Below, in pieces: positions 27,116 through 40,000 of a stretch of DNA of 64,000 nucleotides (within the stretch, counting starts at the first letter, position 1; every line of letters begins with the position of its first letter). This DNA is from Prosapia bicincta (taxonomy: Eukaryota; Arthropoda; Insecta; Hemiptera; Cercopidae): contig JBAIZL010000001.1 in NCBI GenBank assembly GCA_036971475.1, positions 149,797,544 to 149,861,543 on the forward strand, given 5' to 3'. The position numbers and the translations under genes are program-made. A model generated the notes under the pieces. It was not told where the DNA came from, searched no databases, and saw only the letters and a program-made list of their open reading frames with translations.

Positions 27116-28745
27116 GTCACGGTTTTTAAGAAATAAATTCATTCATTTTAATTCACAATCAAGTTATTAAAAAAATTTTACAAACATTAATTAAAGAATA
27201 AAACTACACAACTCTACAGTAGGCCCTACCACACCATTAAACGCAGTATGACAGCTATACCCTGTGATAAAGCACCAACACTTGCGTGACTCGCATAATC
27301 GCGTAATTTTTCAAGAGATAACATGAATAGTTTTTACTCATTCTCAGTTGTACTGCATTACCAGTTTACCGGACATAATTGAATTCACTGCCCTTGGAGA
27401 ACAGGAGAATTCCTAAATTAAATACAGATGTTTCATACTAGTAGTAATTGCCATTCAAAATAGCTTCTTTGTGTAATTTTTTGCTAAAATTTTGCAAAGG
27501 GTCGCCTTATAGGCCCATTGGTATCTCTACTTTCCAAATTTTTGTTACACAGTTATTGGTGAAATCATTATTATTGATCTTCACAAAGAAATTTGTTAGT
27601 GAATCAATAGTAGCTAACTTTAATGAAAGTTGTGACAAAAATAAGAATTTGTATAAATGTACTTCTTTAATTTTGTTAAAGTTTTCAGCAGTATGAAAAC
27701 ATTCTTAATAGAAGAATTTGATAAGAGGTATTCAAGAATCACTTGAAGCCTTAAAGAGAATATTTTATCATTTTATAATTCTGGTAGGCTGTAAATAAAT
27801 TTGTTGAGCCCCAAACAGATAATTGTTACAGTTTCTACAGTTCCTAGCATTGTGATATTTATTCTTTTCGATACATTTGATCAAATCTCCATCACCGAGT
27901 TAAATTTTCTGTGTATTCAGAGTCTTGTTCTGAGAGTAAAACCTCAATGAAGAAGTTATATAGTTCAGAGAAACAACTCTTGGAATTCTTAACAGGGAAT
28001 TCTATAGCTTAAAAGGAGCATATGACTTAAAACAATTTACTTACTTTTTGCAAACGTATTTATTTCTGTTGTATTTTCTTTTTAAGAAATTCAATAACAA
28101 TTATCATATTATATTACATATTATCATATTATTATATTAATTACACTCTTCTATTATATGTATTTTAATTAATCATCTAATATATTTTTTAATAATGGTA
28201 GTTTATTATCTAATAACAGTGAATATAGTAAACCATAATTGCTCCTATCAAATATTTTTTACCAAAACCATATTTTAAATACAATTAATTGTAAAACTGT
28301 GTATTGAAAGCCAATTTCTATTTTGAAAAACTTAATTTGAATCCTTCTGTTGATGCAATACAACAGTAAATGCATTATTTTTTCTTGATTTTTACTGACC
28401 TAAGTGATCATATATTAGGCTATTTGAACAACTTAACAGTCCTCATTACAACTAGAAAAACTGGTTACAAGCAGCAACTGGCTGTAGAATGTCGTCATAG
28501 TTATTAATTTTTACTGCAAAACTCGAAACATAAACCTACACATTTTTATGAGTAATAAAACTAAAATATTTTCAACTCTAAAATAATTTGAGTTCATAAA
28601 ATTTACTAAATTGTGTCTCATATACTAAAGTCAAAAAAGAAAATGTTGCTCAAGGATAGCTGCATGGACTGAACGTTGAAAATTTGCAGACTTATATGGT
28701 TATTAACTTTACATTAGTTTACCACTATGTGAACTTTAATTTTTT
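25895..28745. other. unassigned sequence
   Basis: At 25895-25960 the text cgtcttatacggaaaatact resembles a Tigger terminus. The frame at 26653-26943 is open but unrecognised. (TA)n lies at 27059. Confidence 0.4.
27059..27110. repeat. (TA)n tract
   Basis: Pure TA run of about 50 bp in otherwise unassigned sequence. Confidence 0.9.
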
Positions 28746-29235
28746 TTCTGTCTGTAAATTTGTAATTACTTACTGAGACATAACGTTTTCAATCGCTTGT
28801 GTCGATATTCAACAGTGTCTAAATGTTCCACTTGGAGTTGTTGTTGGGTTAAGTGGTGACAGTTTTAAAGGCAGATTTTCTATGGTGTCAAACAGTGTAT
28901 GAGATTTTTATTGAGTCGGTTCATTTAATGTTTGTGTTTTATGTTTGTGTGTGTTTGTAAATTGCATACTGTTCTAGTGAGTTGAGATGTAGTCCTTTTT
29001 TGTTACGGTTAATGTCTGTGTATGTGTGGCCTGTTTCATTTGGGTGATTAGCGAATCCTGAGTCGGTGTTCTGTCTATTGATTGTACGTACTCTTTAAAT
29101 CTTTGCTGAAAGTTGCCACTTGTTTGCTCTATTTAGAATTTGTTGCAGTTTGTACATTTTAATTCGTATATACCTGGTACTTGGAGTTTATCTATGTTCT
29201 TAGTGTTATGTTGTATTTTGTGCGTTAATGCTGCA
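28745..29235 (-). pseudogene. Penelope-like element, GIY-YIG end and terminus (family F1)
   Basis: On the - strand from 29235 the frame reads KLQVPGIYELKCTNCNKF, then FQQRFKEYVQSI and LNS followed by a stop and QYAIYKH-like residues. This is the C-terminal GIY-YIG endonuclease of PLEs, with several stops and frameshifts. It runs into an F1 hammerhead-like motif near 28772-28822, which places that motif at the 3' end of a PLE. It lies tail-side to the next PLE copy at 29275. Confidence 0.75.
28772..28822 (-). ncRNA. hammerhead-like motif, family F1 (decayed)
   Basis: Stem I AGACA with TGTCT is kept and AACGTT is intact after GAA. The core is CTGTTGAA. Stem II ATCG/CGAT is preserved, which helps define the F1 consensus. 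It follows the GIY-YIG remnant at 28825-29235. Confidence 0.5.
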
Positions 29236-29271
29236 TAGGTACATTGATGACATCACAACACTGTACAGAGG

Positions 29272-29274
<3 letters not shown>

Positions 29275-29341
<67 letters not shown>

Positions 29342-30134
29342 CCACCCCTGGACACACAAAATTAACACTTACAGTAACATGATAAATAAAGCAATAAAAT
29401 ACACACAGGATAACAAACAAAAATTAAATGAAGAATTAGATGACATTACAAAAATAGCAATAGAAAATGGATACAACAAACACATTATAAAAAATATATA
29501 CAATAAATTCACAAAAAAACCTAACCTCAACACAACACTACAGCCGGAACACGAAAATAATAAAAATAAAAAAATCTACCTAAAATATAAATACACCAAT
29601 AACAAAATAGAAAAAATAACAAATAAATACAACAAAGAATACTACACTCCAACTTACAAACCAAACAACAAAATAATAAAATATCTTAATAACACAAACC
29701 ACATAACAAATTCAGAAAAACATAACCTATCAGGAATTTACAAAATCACATGCAACAACTGTAACGCTTTTTACATAGGAAAAACAACCAGAACATTTAA
29801 AATAAGATTTGAAGAACATTATAGAGCATTCAAAAACAAAAATTCTAAAGTATCAAATGTTGCAGCACACCTAATATCCCATAAACACGAAATAACAAAT
29901 TACGAAAATAACCTAACCATACTGGAAATAAATAACAACCCAATAGAACTAAACTCACTAGAAAAATACCACATTTATAAAAACATACACAACAAATTAA
30001 CGAATCTACAAACAACATATACAGAAGACATACTATACAGAAATATCATACACACAGATCAAGAAAAAGTCCGCGTAACGTCAACAAACACCGGCTTCAC
30101 GGACCGAGCATCCACAGCAGAGAAAAATCAGTGA
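29275..30134 (+). CDS. Penelope-like GIY-YIG endonuclease ORF, 5'-truncated
   Basis: The open frame continues through a (TA)n tract, so the genuine coding part begins near 29340 (NHPWTHKI...) and ends at TGA 30132-30134. About 265 codons cover the end of the RT thumb, a Lys/Asn-rich linker and a complete-looking GIY-YIG domain: SGIYKITCNNCNAFYIGK, then TFKIRFEEH and SNVAAHLISHKH with Cys/His residues of the PLE finger, then LNSLEKYHIYKN carrying the catalytic Glu. No RT palm is present, so it cannot retrotranspose alone. It is flanked by (TA)n on both sides. The stop codon overlaps the first stem of a hammerhead-like motif (30130-30172). This is the least decayed PLE coding segment in the window. 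Confidence 0.8.
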
Positions 30135-30172
30135 TTCGACAATGGTCAACGACCGAAAGGTGCCTCATCACT
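30130..30172 (+). ncRNA. hammerhead-like ribozyme motif, family F7
   Basis: Stem I AGTGAT (30130-30135) pairs perfectly with ATCACT (30167-30172). Between them lie core TCGACAAT, hairpin II GGTC/GACC with loop AAC, GAA, stem III AGG/CCT with loop TG, and one unpaired C. Order and spacing match a hammerhead. The core has U3 and A8 in place of canonical C3 and G8, and one extra U before stem II. It starts on the stop codon of the PLE ORF. Confidence 0.6.
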
Positions 30173-30280
30173 CAAGGTAAAATTATTGCACTTAATGGTG
30201 GATAAAATTACTCACATAGTAATATATAAACTTCATAAAGTCAGTGCAACGGAAAAACAATGGATAATGTTAAATATCAA

Positions 30281-30282
<2 letters not shown>

Positions 30283-30339
<57 letters not shown>
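30283..30339. repeat. (TA)n tract after PLE 3' end
   Basis: TA run about 110 bp downstream of the F7 hammerhead-like motif. A matching run (29275-29340) lies at the 5' edge of the same PLE, so the truncated element sits between two TA tracts. Confidence 0.9.
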
Positions 30340-30340
<1 letters not shown>

Positions 30341-30344
30341 TATA

Positions 30345-32145
30345 TATACACATATATAGTCTTTCTAAATTTGATTATATTTGGACTAAAACTTGTTCAG
30401 CAGTAGTAATCTGAGCGTCACTACCACTGTTGCTATCTTGACTAATACTAGATAGTTTTTCCTAACTAGTTGACTTGTCATTCGATTTTCATCGTCTGAA
30501 GGAATAAAATCAAGGCATATATCTGTATCGTCAGCTTCAGTATCTGTATGTGGCTCAGAAACTTCAGTCTCTCCCTTTCCAATCAAATCACTATCATCAC
30601 CGCAACTATTGTATTCATCACAGTCATTTTCCTCTAGCTATGATGAAAATTCATTTATTTTGAAACTAGTACTTAAAATGTCATTTATGATAATAATAAT
30701 ATATATACTGATACTAGTACTGATGTACACTGATACTAAGAACAAAAGTATTAAAGTATATAAATATATAGAATAAAAGTCTGATGAACAAATATTACCA
30801 CTCAAAGTGAAAAACTGTAACGAGAAGTCTAACAGACGATAGACAAGTCACTAATTAAAAGTGAAACATGAAAATGACCGGAAATTACCATCAACATTGA
30901 ACTTGACTAGGGAAGGGAAGGTATTTATAACCGCATTGCTAGTAACTCCTCCAAACCCCTAAAAAAACATCATTTTTATAGAGTATAGGCTGAGTTACTA
31001 TGTCTTACCATTCCCTGGCTGACATATTTATTTGTGATACTGGATAGTTATACTTATAGTTGTTTAACTAGTTTAATAAACAAATAATAAGTGATACTAT
31101 ATTCATGCATCACATATTAATGTGAGTCTAAGAGTATTAGTTTCAATTAGTAACACAAGAAAGATGGAATAATATAATAGTCAATGTAAAGTTATAAAAT
31201 GACAACCTAGTCCATTTTTGACAGCTTTTTAGTCTAAAATGACAATTTTTATTATTGATAACTTTAATAATACTTCGAACAGAAGTACAGTTAATTCTAA
31301 ATAAATAGATTCAGAAGGTTAAGTGAAAAAACACATTATTTTAATTAAAAAGACAAGAGGAATATAGTTGCTCCATATGTATGTATAAACAATAAATGGA
31401 ATAAAATTTGCAATCCTGGTATTGTTTTGTATCAAACATTTTTCAAGGAAATTCTTGTCACACTTCAGCAATAGATTTGTTCTGCATATAACCATTTTTA
31501 TAACTATCAAATGATCTCGTAGATGACTTTATTTTGAAACTGCTTCCAATTGCTGAGCATAAGGACTTTCAACAGTTATCTACCTTTTTACTGTAAAATC
31601 AGTACCCGTATAGCAGTTGAGTCATGATTTTTAGGAATTTGTTTCTAACACGTTTGTTCATTTTAGAGAAGTTATCTATATAACCAAACTCATCCCTGTT
31701 TTATAATGTTTAAAATAATATTTCTAAAATTATAGGTTTTTTGTATATAATGTTATTTTAACCCACAAGGACTGACTTGCCTGTCGAAAAGACCGGGAAA
31801 GTAGTATTTCCAATGAAAATTATCTTTGTTGGGTGTTGTTAGTTTTAGCCATGACCGTGACTCATGTGCCTTTTTCCAGGAGCACTATGATTCACTTCCC
31901 GTTATTCTCCAATCGTTATGTTGAGTGCAGTGAACGATTCCATAGACGACTGGTGCTTTAAACAGTGAGTCAGTAAGTGTGTTTTAGAATTGCCGGTGTG
32001 TTTGACAGTAAGTCAGTTCTCGTGTTATTGAAATTTGTAACTTTTGAATAGTGAATACTAAGTACTTTTTGCCAATTACATATGAATTATTTTCCTTTAC
32101 AATAAACATTTTTGGTTCTAAGTTCGGATTTTGAGAGGGTTATGC
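30345..32145. other. unassigned sequence
   Basis: A - strand acidic frame at 30386-30640 (SEPHTDTEADDTDIC) resembles transposase N-termini but is too generic to assign. Nothing else seen. Confidence 0.4.
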
Positions 32146-32146
32146 C

Positions 32147-32755
32147 ATGGTTGCTTACAAAGGATCAAAAAAGAACAACGTAATTTTATTCTCTTCTATT
32201 CTTAATGACAACATGACTGACAAGAATGTAAATTCGCCCACATTCGGTAATCCAGATATTGTATTGTTTTACAATAGCAGCTAGGGGGTGTATACACAGT
32301 TGATGTGTATAAAATACATTATTCAGTGTCAAGAATAACGAACCGATAGTCTACGACTGTCTTCTAAGCATTACTAAACATCACCGCACTGAATGCATAC
32401 GTTATTTTAAAGGCTAACAGCGAACAACCATTTGATAGGGGATCATTTCTAAAGAGCTTGGGACTGGAGTTATGCCAAGACTATATGACAACAAGAATTT
32501 CCATCAAAGGTACACCTATACTCACAAAAGAGTTGATATATCGGCTTCTTGGATTAGAAAGGCTACAGGAACGAGTTGCTCCTCCTGTGGATGTTGTGAT
32601 GGAAGGCAGATGCTTCAAATGCGGAAAAATCGCAAATCCAAATCAAGATGTAACCTATGTCAAGGGTTCGTTTGCAAGGAGCACACAGTATCTCAATGTG
32701 TTGACTGCTTCGAAGGAGATGAAAAGGACATCAGTGATGGTGAATGAGATGTTAC
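32147..32755 (+). pseudogene. piggyBac transposase C-terminal half
   Basis: Frames read MVAYKGSKKNNVILFSSILN, PDIVLFYNSS then a stop and GVYTVD (family GGVDTVD, so the catalytic Asp is Tyr), ALLNITALNAYVI, FLKSLGLELCQDYMTTRISI, and the Cys-rich CRCNLC-type finger (SRCNLCQGFVCKEH, CVDCFE) in another frame. Two frames overlap at 32458-32769 because of a frameshift, so neither open frame alone is a gene. Confidence 0.75.
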
Positions 32756-33702
32756 AGGGCCATAAATGAGGTGAAAAACAGTACACATGTGTTTTACAGA
32801 GATCTTGTTTTTTTTAAAATTTAAATTATGTTTCGTGGAAACCTAATTTTTAATTAATTTAGTTGACAAAAATATTTGTAGTTTTTAGAAGTAGGCTAAT
32901 TGTTATGTTTTATACATACCGTGTATCAATATTTAATTATATATCTATATTTTACTGTCAATATAATATTTTTAAAGTACAAACTTAGTTTTAAAACATT
33001 TTTAGTAGACCTGCTCAACTGTTGTTTTTTAGCGTAATGACAATAGATTTAACAGTACTGTGATTTATACTATTATTTTTTTCTATGTTGCATAAATTTA
33101 GGCATAATTGCATATTTTTGGCACATATTTCCTACATAAAATAATAAAATAACTATTTAGAAATACTTTTCTGGAGTTTTGATAGAGATAAAAACATCTT
33201 TGTACGAAACATGGCCATTTTTGATTAAACCTGGTTCAAATGACCGTGAGTCAGTCATCACGTTTTCAAATCTAAGTCAGTTCTGCCGGGTAAATAAAAA
33301 AAATATATTTGATAGTGATCAAGAAACAATAGTAAGTTTGTTTATTAGAAATACTTGTGACCCCCAGAGTGTTAAAAAGCTTGCAATAGAATTCATTTGG
33401 AGAAACAATAATAATTTATTTATATGCTCCAATAATGACAGGTTTCCATTGATTTCTAGTTCGGTTCACTATATATGTATTTGATTTGCTGGAATATCAT
33501 GGCACTAACTTTCTCTCTTTACTAACATTTTTTAAATCAATGTACACCAGATAGTTCTTATTTAGAAGATAAAACAAACAATTTCATGGAATCAAAATAG
33601 AATTTCATGGTTTTAATGAATTCCTTTCACTAAAAATAATTACAACAGTTTTAAACAATCTATTGTTATTAATTTTCAAAAGCATTTAGTGGCAGAGTAG
33701 AT

Positions 33703-33712
33703 CATATAAAAG
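33703..33712 (+). promoter_or_regulatory. possible TATA box of the APN-like gene
   Basis: catataaaag lies about 130 nt before the exon 1 ATG, a fitting distance for a TATA element and a 5' UTR near 100 nt. A competing reading is that ttattttacag at about 33755 is a splice acceptor and the true promoter is farther upstream. Confidence 0.25.
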
Positions 33713-33843
33713 CATTTAAAATCATACAGCGGAACGTTATACAATTATTTTACAGAAGAAGTTTGTAAACTTCAATAAATTATGGCAACATAGCCTATTT
33801 AGTCTTTATGGTCTTCTTATTCGCTGGGTAATCACACTATACG

Positions 33844-34020
33844 ATGATACTACAAACTATAAGGTTGCTTGTCTTATTTTATTTACAATACACAGTTTAT
33901 GCTTCAAGACATTCAAACTTTAGGCTACCCAGAAATGTTATCCCTAAACACTATGTACTTGACATTATAACAAATTTAGAAGATGATGATTTTAGTTTTA
34001 GAGGAAGGGTTTGGATTTTG
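33844..34020 (+). CDS. APN-like gene, exon 1 (signal peptide and domain start)
   Basis: Encodes 59 residues. A basic-hydrophobic leader ([20 protein letters not shown]) is followed by [15 protein letters not shown], the usual start of the M1 N-terminal domain. Donor gtaagt at 34021, phase 0. The ATG is chosen because it gives an uninterrupted signal peptide of normal length. The frame stays open only to 34041 past the donor, as expected for an intron. Confidence 0.9.
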
Positions 34021-37000
34021 GTAAGTTACAGTGCACTTTTGTAGTTAAACATAATTAAATATAATGTTAACTACATGAATTTATCTTATAATTTGTCTAA
34101 TAACAGATTTTAAAAAAACAAATTTGTATATACTAATCCATTTTATTTTACGTATAAATCCAAAATCTATTTTGTTCTTATCTCATTGTTAAAGAAGTTA
34201 TACCTCATTATTGAGGTTATGTTATGGAATTGGTATAATAATTTTTCAATGGTTAATGTCAGTGGTGAGTCATTTGTATTAAGTGAATTCATTATTACAT
34301 TAACCATGACTTTTTTTTTATACATGGAAATATATTGTACTTTATAAACATAACTCTTATGGATCAACTTGCTCAGACATCTTTATCTTTTAGCAAGCAC
34401 TACATATGTATGGCAAGGATTGTTACTAAAAATTTTATATTTGTTGAGGACGGCCGTTTCGGGAGATGTGTCCCATTGTCAACTCAGACCGTAACTGATC
34501 TCAAGGTTTACGTAGGTTAGGGTGTTCTAGTAGCTACGTGAAAAAAGACTCAACAAATATAAAAATTTTGTTTTAAAATGTTTTCCAATTATTTTAATAT
34601 ATGCATGATACTTGCATGAGAAATACAGAATATTTAGAACATCAAAGGTATTTCTTTTACCCATGCAGTAACCTATCTACAGACTCAGCAGGGGAAACTC
34701 ACCGAATGGGGAGAAAACATCTCTGATTGAAGTGGTAAAAGCTGGTACTAAATGTGACAAATTGGAGAGCAAAAGAAAACAACAAATTCATGAAGAAGTA
34801 GTAGAGGAATTCAGTTTTTTACGAAACTAAGTCATGAAGTAACTAAATATAAAAGATATTTCATAAATAGTTGTAGTAGGACTTGATCAACAATTCTCAA
34901 ATGTAAAGAAACTAGACCTAAATTTATATTTTGTTTGTAACTTTGAAGATTATTTGGATCATGTAATCTCAAATGTAGAAAAAGGCGAATCACCGAAAAA
35001 AAAATCCCTTGAGCCTCACAGAAGTTGTTTGAAAACATAGAAGACATTGAAATTAATTTAAGATAATCAAAACCTAATGGAGAATTTCTTGACTTGAAGA
35101 TACTTAATAGAATTCATTAGATATCTCTAATAGGACTGGATCCATGTAGCACTTTGATCATGGCACTCAGACTTCTTCTAAATATACCATTGTCTGTGGT
35201 ACCATGTACAAGATTGGCAAACTCAAACCTTTAAAAAACTGTTCACTTTCTACTATCACACATAATAGCCTTAGTAATTTCTAGTGTTATCCATATATAT
35301 AGTTTCATAAGCCGAATTCTTAGAGAAAAATTGTGGGTACTTGGAAGGTCATACAGAGATGAGAGATGGCTCAATTGAAAGGTATTGACACGAAGGAGCG
35401 GGGAAAAATATAGGGATTTCTCAATTTAAAACATTTATAGGATTTTGAGGAACTTAAAATGCCCAACATCTCCATAACAAATACATTCCAATGAAAAACA
35501 GCTGAGTATAGCTGAGAAGCAGCTGTAAAATTATTATATAAAAAACAGCTGAGTACAAATATTTCAACAGTATTAAAGGATAATTAGAAATATGAACTTG
35601 GGATGAAGTCTAGTTAATGGAGTACGTCTTATCATACTAGATATGTTTGACAAGTGTATTAAATTAGAAATAATCACTGGTTTTGGAAAAGGAAACATCA
35701 TATTTTTACCAAGAATTAAATAACTATCAACAGAGGTATTTTATTTCCTGTGCTCACATGTTTGATTTTAGTGACAAAACATTATACCAGCCTATGCAGA
35801 AAGTCATCAGGGATAGGAACAAAATTATTACAACTCTCGCTCACGCAACAAAATTAACAATTTTGGAAAATTTAATTCTCCCTTATACATAGTACAGTGC
35901 TGGTCAAAATACAAATTCCGCCGTTGATACATGGATGTAGTACTTCATACTACTCTGCACTAAATTTTTGTACCCAACTTTAATTTGATAAAATGGTATT
36001 TATTTTCCTGATCATGAGATTTTGTTATTTTTTTCATATCTCTGATGACATTTTGCGCACCCCACTGATATTTTTTTAGCTAAAATCGTGCTTGTGCGCC
36101 TGGAAATAAATACCTCAACAGATCCAGACATGCCATTTCAAATGAAATTGGAGCAATTTCTTTTAAGACTTGCACCTTCAATAACTATAAATAAGGCTCA
36201 AGGTCAAACATTCTTAAGAGCAGGGCTTCAATTGACCAAACCTGTTTCAACATATGGTCAACTCTATGTTGCACTAAGTCAAGTAAAATTTAAAGTTGGA
36301 TTAAAGATACATATTAAAAATAGGATTGGTAAAAAAAATTAAATTGGAAATATATTCACAAAAAAATATAGTTTATAAAAAAATTTGGTTGTGAAAAACT
36401 TTAAATTTAATTTCTACTAAAAATAAAATTACGATAGAAAAGTTTAAAGTTTGTTTCAATATGCATATTTGCCCCTACAAACCTTTGGTCTATTGAGAAT
36501 TATAGAGTTATTAGACTTTATTCCATTAATAAATGAGTTAGCTTCAATAAAAGAAAGAAAGATTCACTTATAAAAGAACTAAATAAGACATGATTTTTGA
36601 AATATATAATAGACTGTTTAATAGATAAATACAGTTATTTTAATAAATAAAATATTATTGAAGATATTAAATTTTCTTAATTTGAATATATTTCTAGTAA
36701 ACATTGTATATATGGTATAGACTTTGTAGTTTAGATTCAAATCCGAGAACAAAGTGGAACTATAAAAGTGTTTAATATTATTTCATTCCCTCTTTACTTG
36801 AGCTAAAACTAGTTGTCAATGGGCTACATTTCCCAAAATGGCTGTCCTCCATAATAAAAAACTTATGTGGTAGTAAGTCTAACATATCAATATATTTTCA
36901 AGCGTTTTAGTATAAAACATATGTTCAGATACTTTTTTAAAATGTTTTTCATCACAAGCAAACTATAGATCATTTCTTAATAATTATTGTAACCTAATCC

Positions 37001-40000
37001 ACATCACTAATACCAAGATATGGTTCTTGGAAGCAAAAATAAATTTGACTTCTGAGATATATAATGAAAATGCTGTTTGATTAAAACATTCATTAAATAG
37101 CTCAGAAATAGTTTATGTAGTTACGAAAACAACATAGAAATTAGGGTTTAATGAAAATTTAACAAATGTATTAGGGGTTTGATCTTCTCCTTTAGGTAGA
37201 ATGGCTAGCAATTTTTGTTTTACTATCCAAGGGACCAGTTGGGCCAGTTATGCCATTTATCATAACCATTAAATTATTATGATTGACTTAAATTATCATT
37301 TACATTAATTTTTTGTTAAGTATATAGTTTTAATAACCATATGTACAAATACATTAATACATTTCAAATGTTTTCAGATAACTTGTGAAAAGCCTACAGA
37401 TACTATTTACCTTCATTCTCATGATCTAAATATTACTGCAGAAAAAGTTTTAATAAAACCAATATTAAAGATAGAGCTACTTGAAAATCTACGAGAACTC
37501 TCAAAAAATGAAGAAAATGAAAACTTTACAATCAAAGAGCAAACTACAAATAATGAATATGATTTTCTTATTATTAAATTAAATCAAGAACTTAAGAAAG
37601 GTGAAAACTATGTTATTTATTTACCATTTAAAGGGGAATTATTAAAGGGATTGGAGGGATATTACAGATCCAGCTACCAAGACAGAACTTCTAATACTAC
37701 TAGGTGAGATCTACTTAAATTTCTATGTGAGATGTTATTTATATATTGAAAATTATTGGCACAAATTTCTAAGTTCACAGCTGACAATCTAAATTTTATA
37801 GTACTACAGTATGTACTGATCATTCTAGCTTTGCCAGTATCATACGGAAAGTAGAATTGTTAACGGATAATAACAACCATTTTAAAAGAATAATACTTCC
37901 CAGTTATGAACAATATTTTTTTTTATAATATGTAATTCAGGAATTATAGTATTTGTTGATTTGTTACTATCTGAAAAAAGTTGTGCATAAATCTGTAAGA
38001 GTCAGTTGTTAAAAAAAATCTGTCTAAAACATTAAATATATTGAAATATTTAAAATTTAAAAACTTTTGTGTGAACTACAGATATTTATATATCTCATTA
38101 GCCAGTAGCTCTTCTACACAGCACACAAAATAGTCAAATTTATTTAATCAACAATGTTATTATTTATGAAAACCCCTATCATTGAATGGTACGAATCCAG
38201 ATACAATTACAATAAAAATTGGCAGATTATGAAAGGAAGCATTTATAAATAACTAAAACTAGTAGGAAGAAACAAACTATTTTGGATTGTTGAAAATTAT
38301 TTAATGTGATTACACATTGTTGTTCATCCCTTATTTTTAAAGTAATCATCTAGATAAAATAATATATCATGTGAGGATATTGAGTGTTCTACCAAACACT
38401 ATAAATAGTAAATCTCTTTAAAGGAAAAGATAGATTTGGTGTTAAAAAAGATTTAAACATTTACATTGTAATAAGGAATTGTGATTTAATTAGACTAAGT
38501 TCCTTGTAGAAAATAATTTTCATTAAGGTAAAGGTCCAATTTAAAACTAATTAACATCCATTTACATAGTATTTAGTCAATGTAAATGCCTGAATAAAAA
38601 TCATATTCATACAATTTATGTCAATATCCGTCCTTGTCAAAAAAAATTACAATATCCTAGTTAGTTTTTTTCAACTATACAATCAACTTAACCACTAGGA
38701 AACTTCATGAAATCATTTAATTACCAATAGCCATAATTAAAATTGAGATCTCATATAATGTCTAAAAAGAAACAGTTTCATAGCACAAATTGAATATCAA
38801 CAAAACGCTTGTTGAAAAATCTTTACAAAATAATATAAAACTAACAATTTAATGTTCACTGACCATATATAGTTTTAAAGAGTTTACTTTCTATTAAAAA
38901 GCAAAATTTGAAAGATCTGCATTTTTATACCAGAGAGCAAATTGTAACAACATTAACCGTTTTATAATGAGAATTTATATTTTTTTCAAGTTACACACTT
39001 TGATTTTCCACCCACTATGTACCTTTAAATAAACCTCCCTTCTCTGAATTTGTGTAGCGTTTATTGTCATTGCTGATGAGGGAGTGTCAGTACTTCCTGG
39101 GGTACTGCATCACTCCACTTGTTTTACCATTGTTTCAGACCACACTCCCTCTTACAAATGCAAAATAGTTCTTTGTAAAATTTTAGAACAATAAACCTTT
39201 TACACTATTTTAGTATTATTTGTATAATAATCAGTATTAAAAAGTAGAAAAGGCTATGGAAAATGGCAAAGGGCTCTCCCTTTGTATAAATTTCCAAGAG
39301 CAATAAGATGTCATTTATTTATTAATTAACCAGCTAATGATGAAATTCTTGAACTGGCATCAAATGATGACATGGAAGATAAGGAGAAGATCCAAGTAAA
39401 AAAGATACCATCTAATGAATCAGCTGATAAAGAGATCGATGATTTTTATCAAATGTGTCATTTTGTTGTGAATCGCAAGGGAATTGAATGAGCAGTATCA
39501 ACATGAAACAAAAGTACTAGAACAACAGTATGAAATATAATGCAACATTTACTTTAAATGAGATGTTATATGTCAGAATCACCAATACAAACGTAGAGGA
39601 CATTTTTATAGAAGATTTTTTGAAGTGTATTACTCAATATATTTAAAAAGTATATCCACATGATTCAAGGCCAAGTTATGGAAGAGACACATGTTGGGAG
39701 TATTTATACAACTACCGAATTTGGATATAGTATACAGGGTCTTTCATGTAAATTTAGAAGATTTATGGGAAAGTGATGGACTTGGTATAGAATATTTCAG
39801 AGCCACCATAAATCTGAAAACATTCTACTTTTTGATAAGTAATATCAAATTTGATGATACAATGACATAAACAATAGTTTATGACTATCCGGACTTTAAA
39901 TTTTGTAAATTTGTTAAAACTTACTGAGACAGAACGTTTTCGATCGCTATGTGCCGGTCTTCATCAGTGTCTCAGTTGAACACACTGATGAAGATGGGCA

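Noticed and set aside
32458..32769. Two overlapping + frames as separate small genes
   Set aside because: One continues the FLKSLGLELCQDY part and the other the Cys-rich tail of a single frameshifted piggyBac transposase.
34501..34530. Telomere-like ggttaggg in F5 termini
   Set aside because: Only a single TTAGG unit appears, at a fixed place in F5 copies, so it is part of the element and not a telomeric array.
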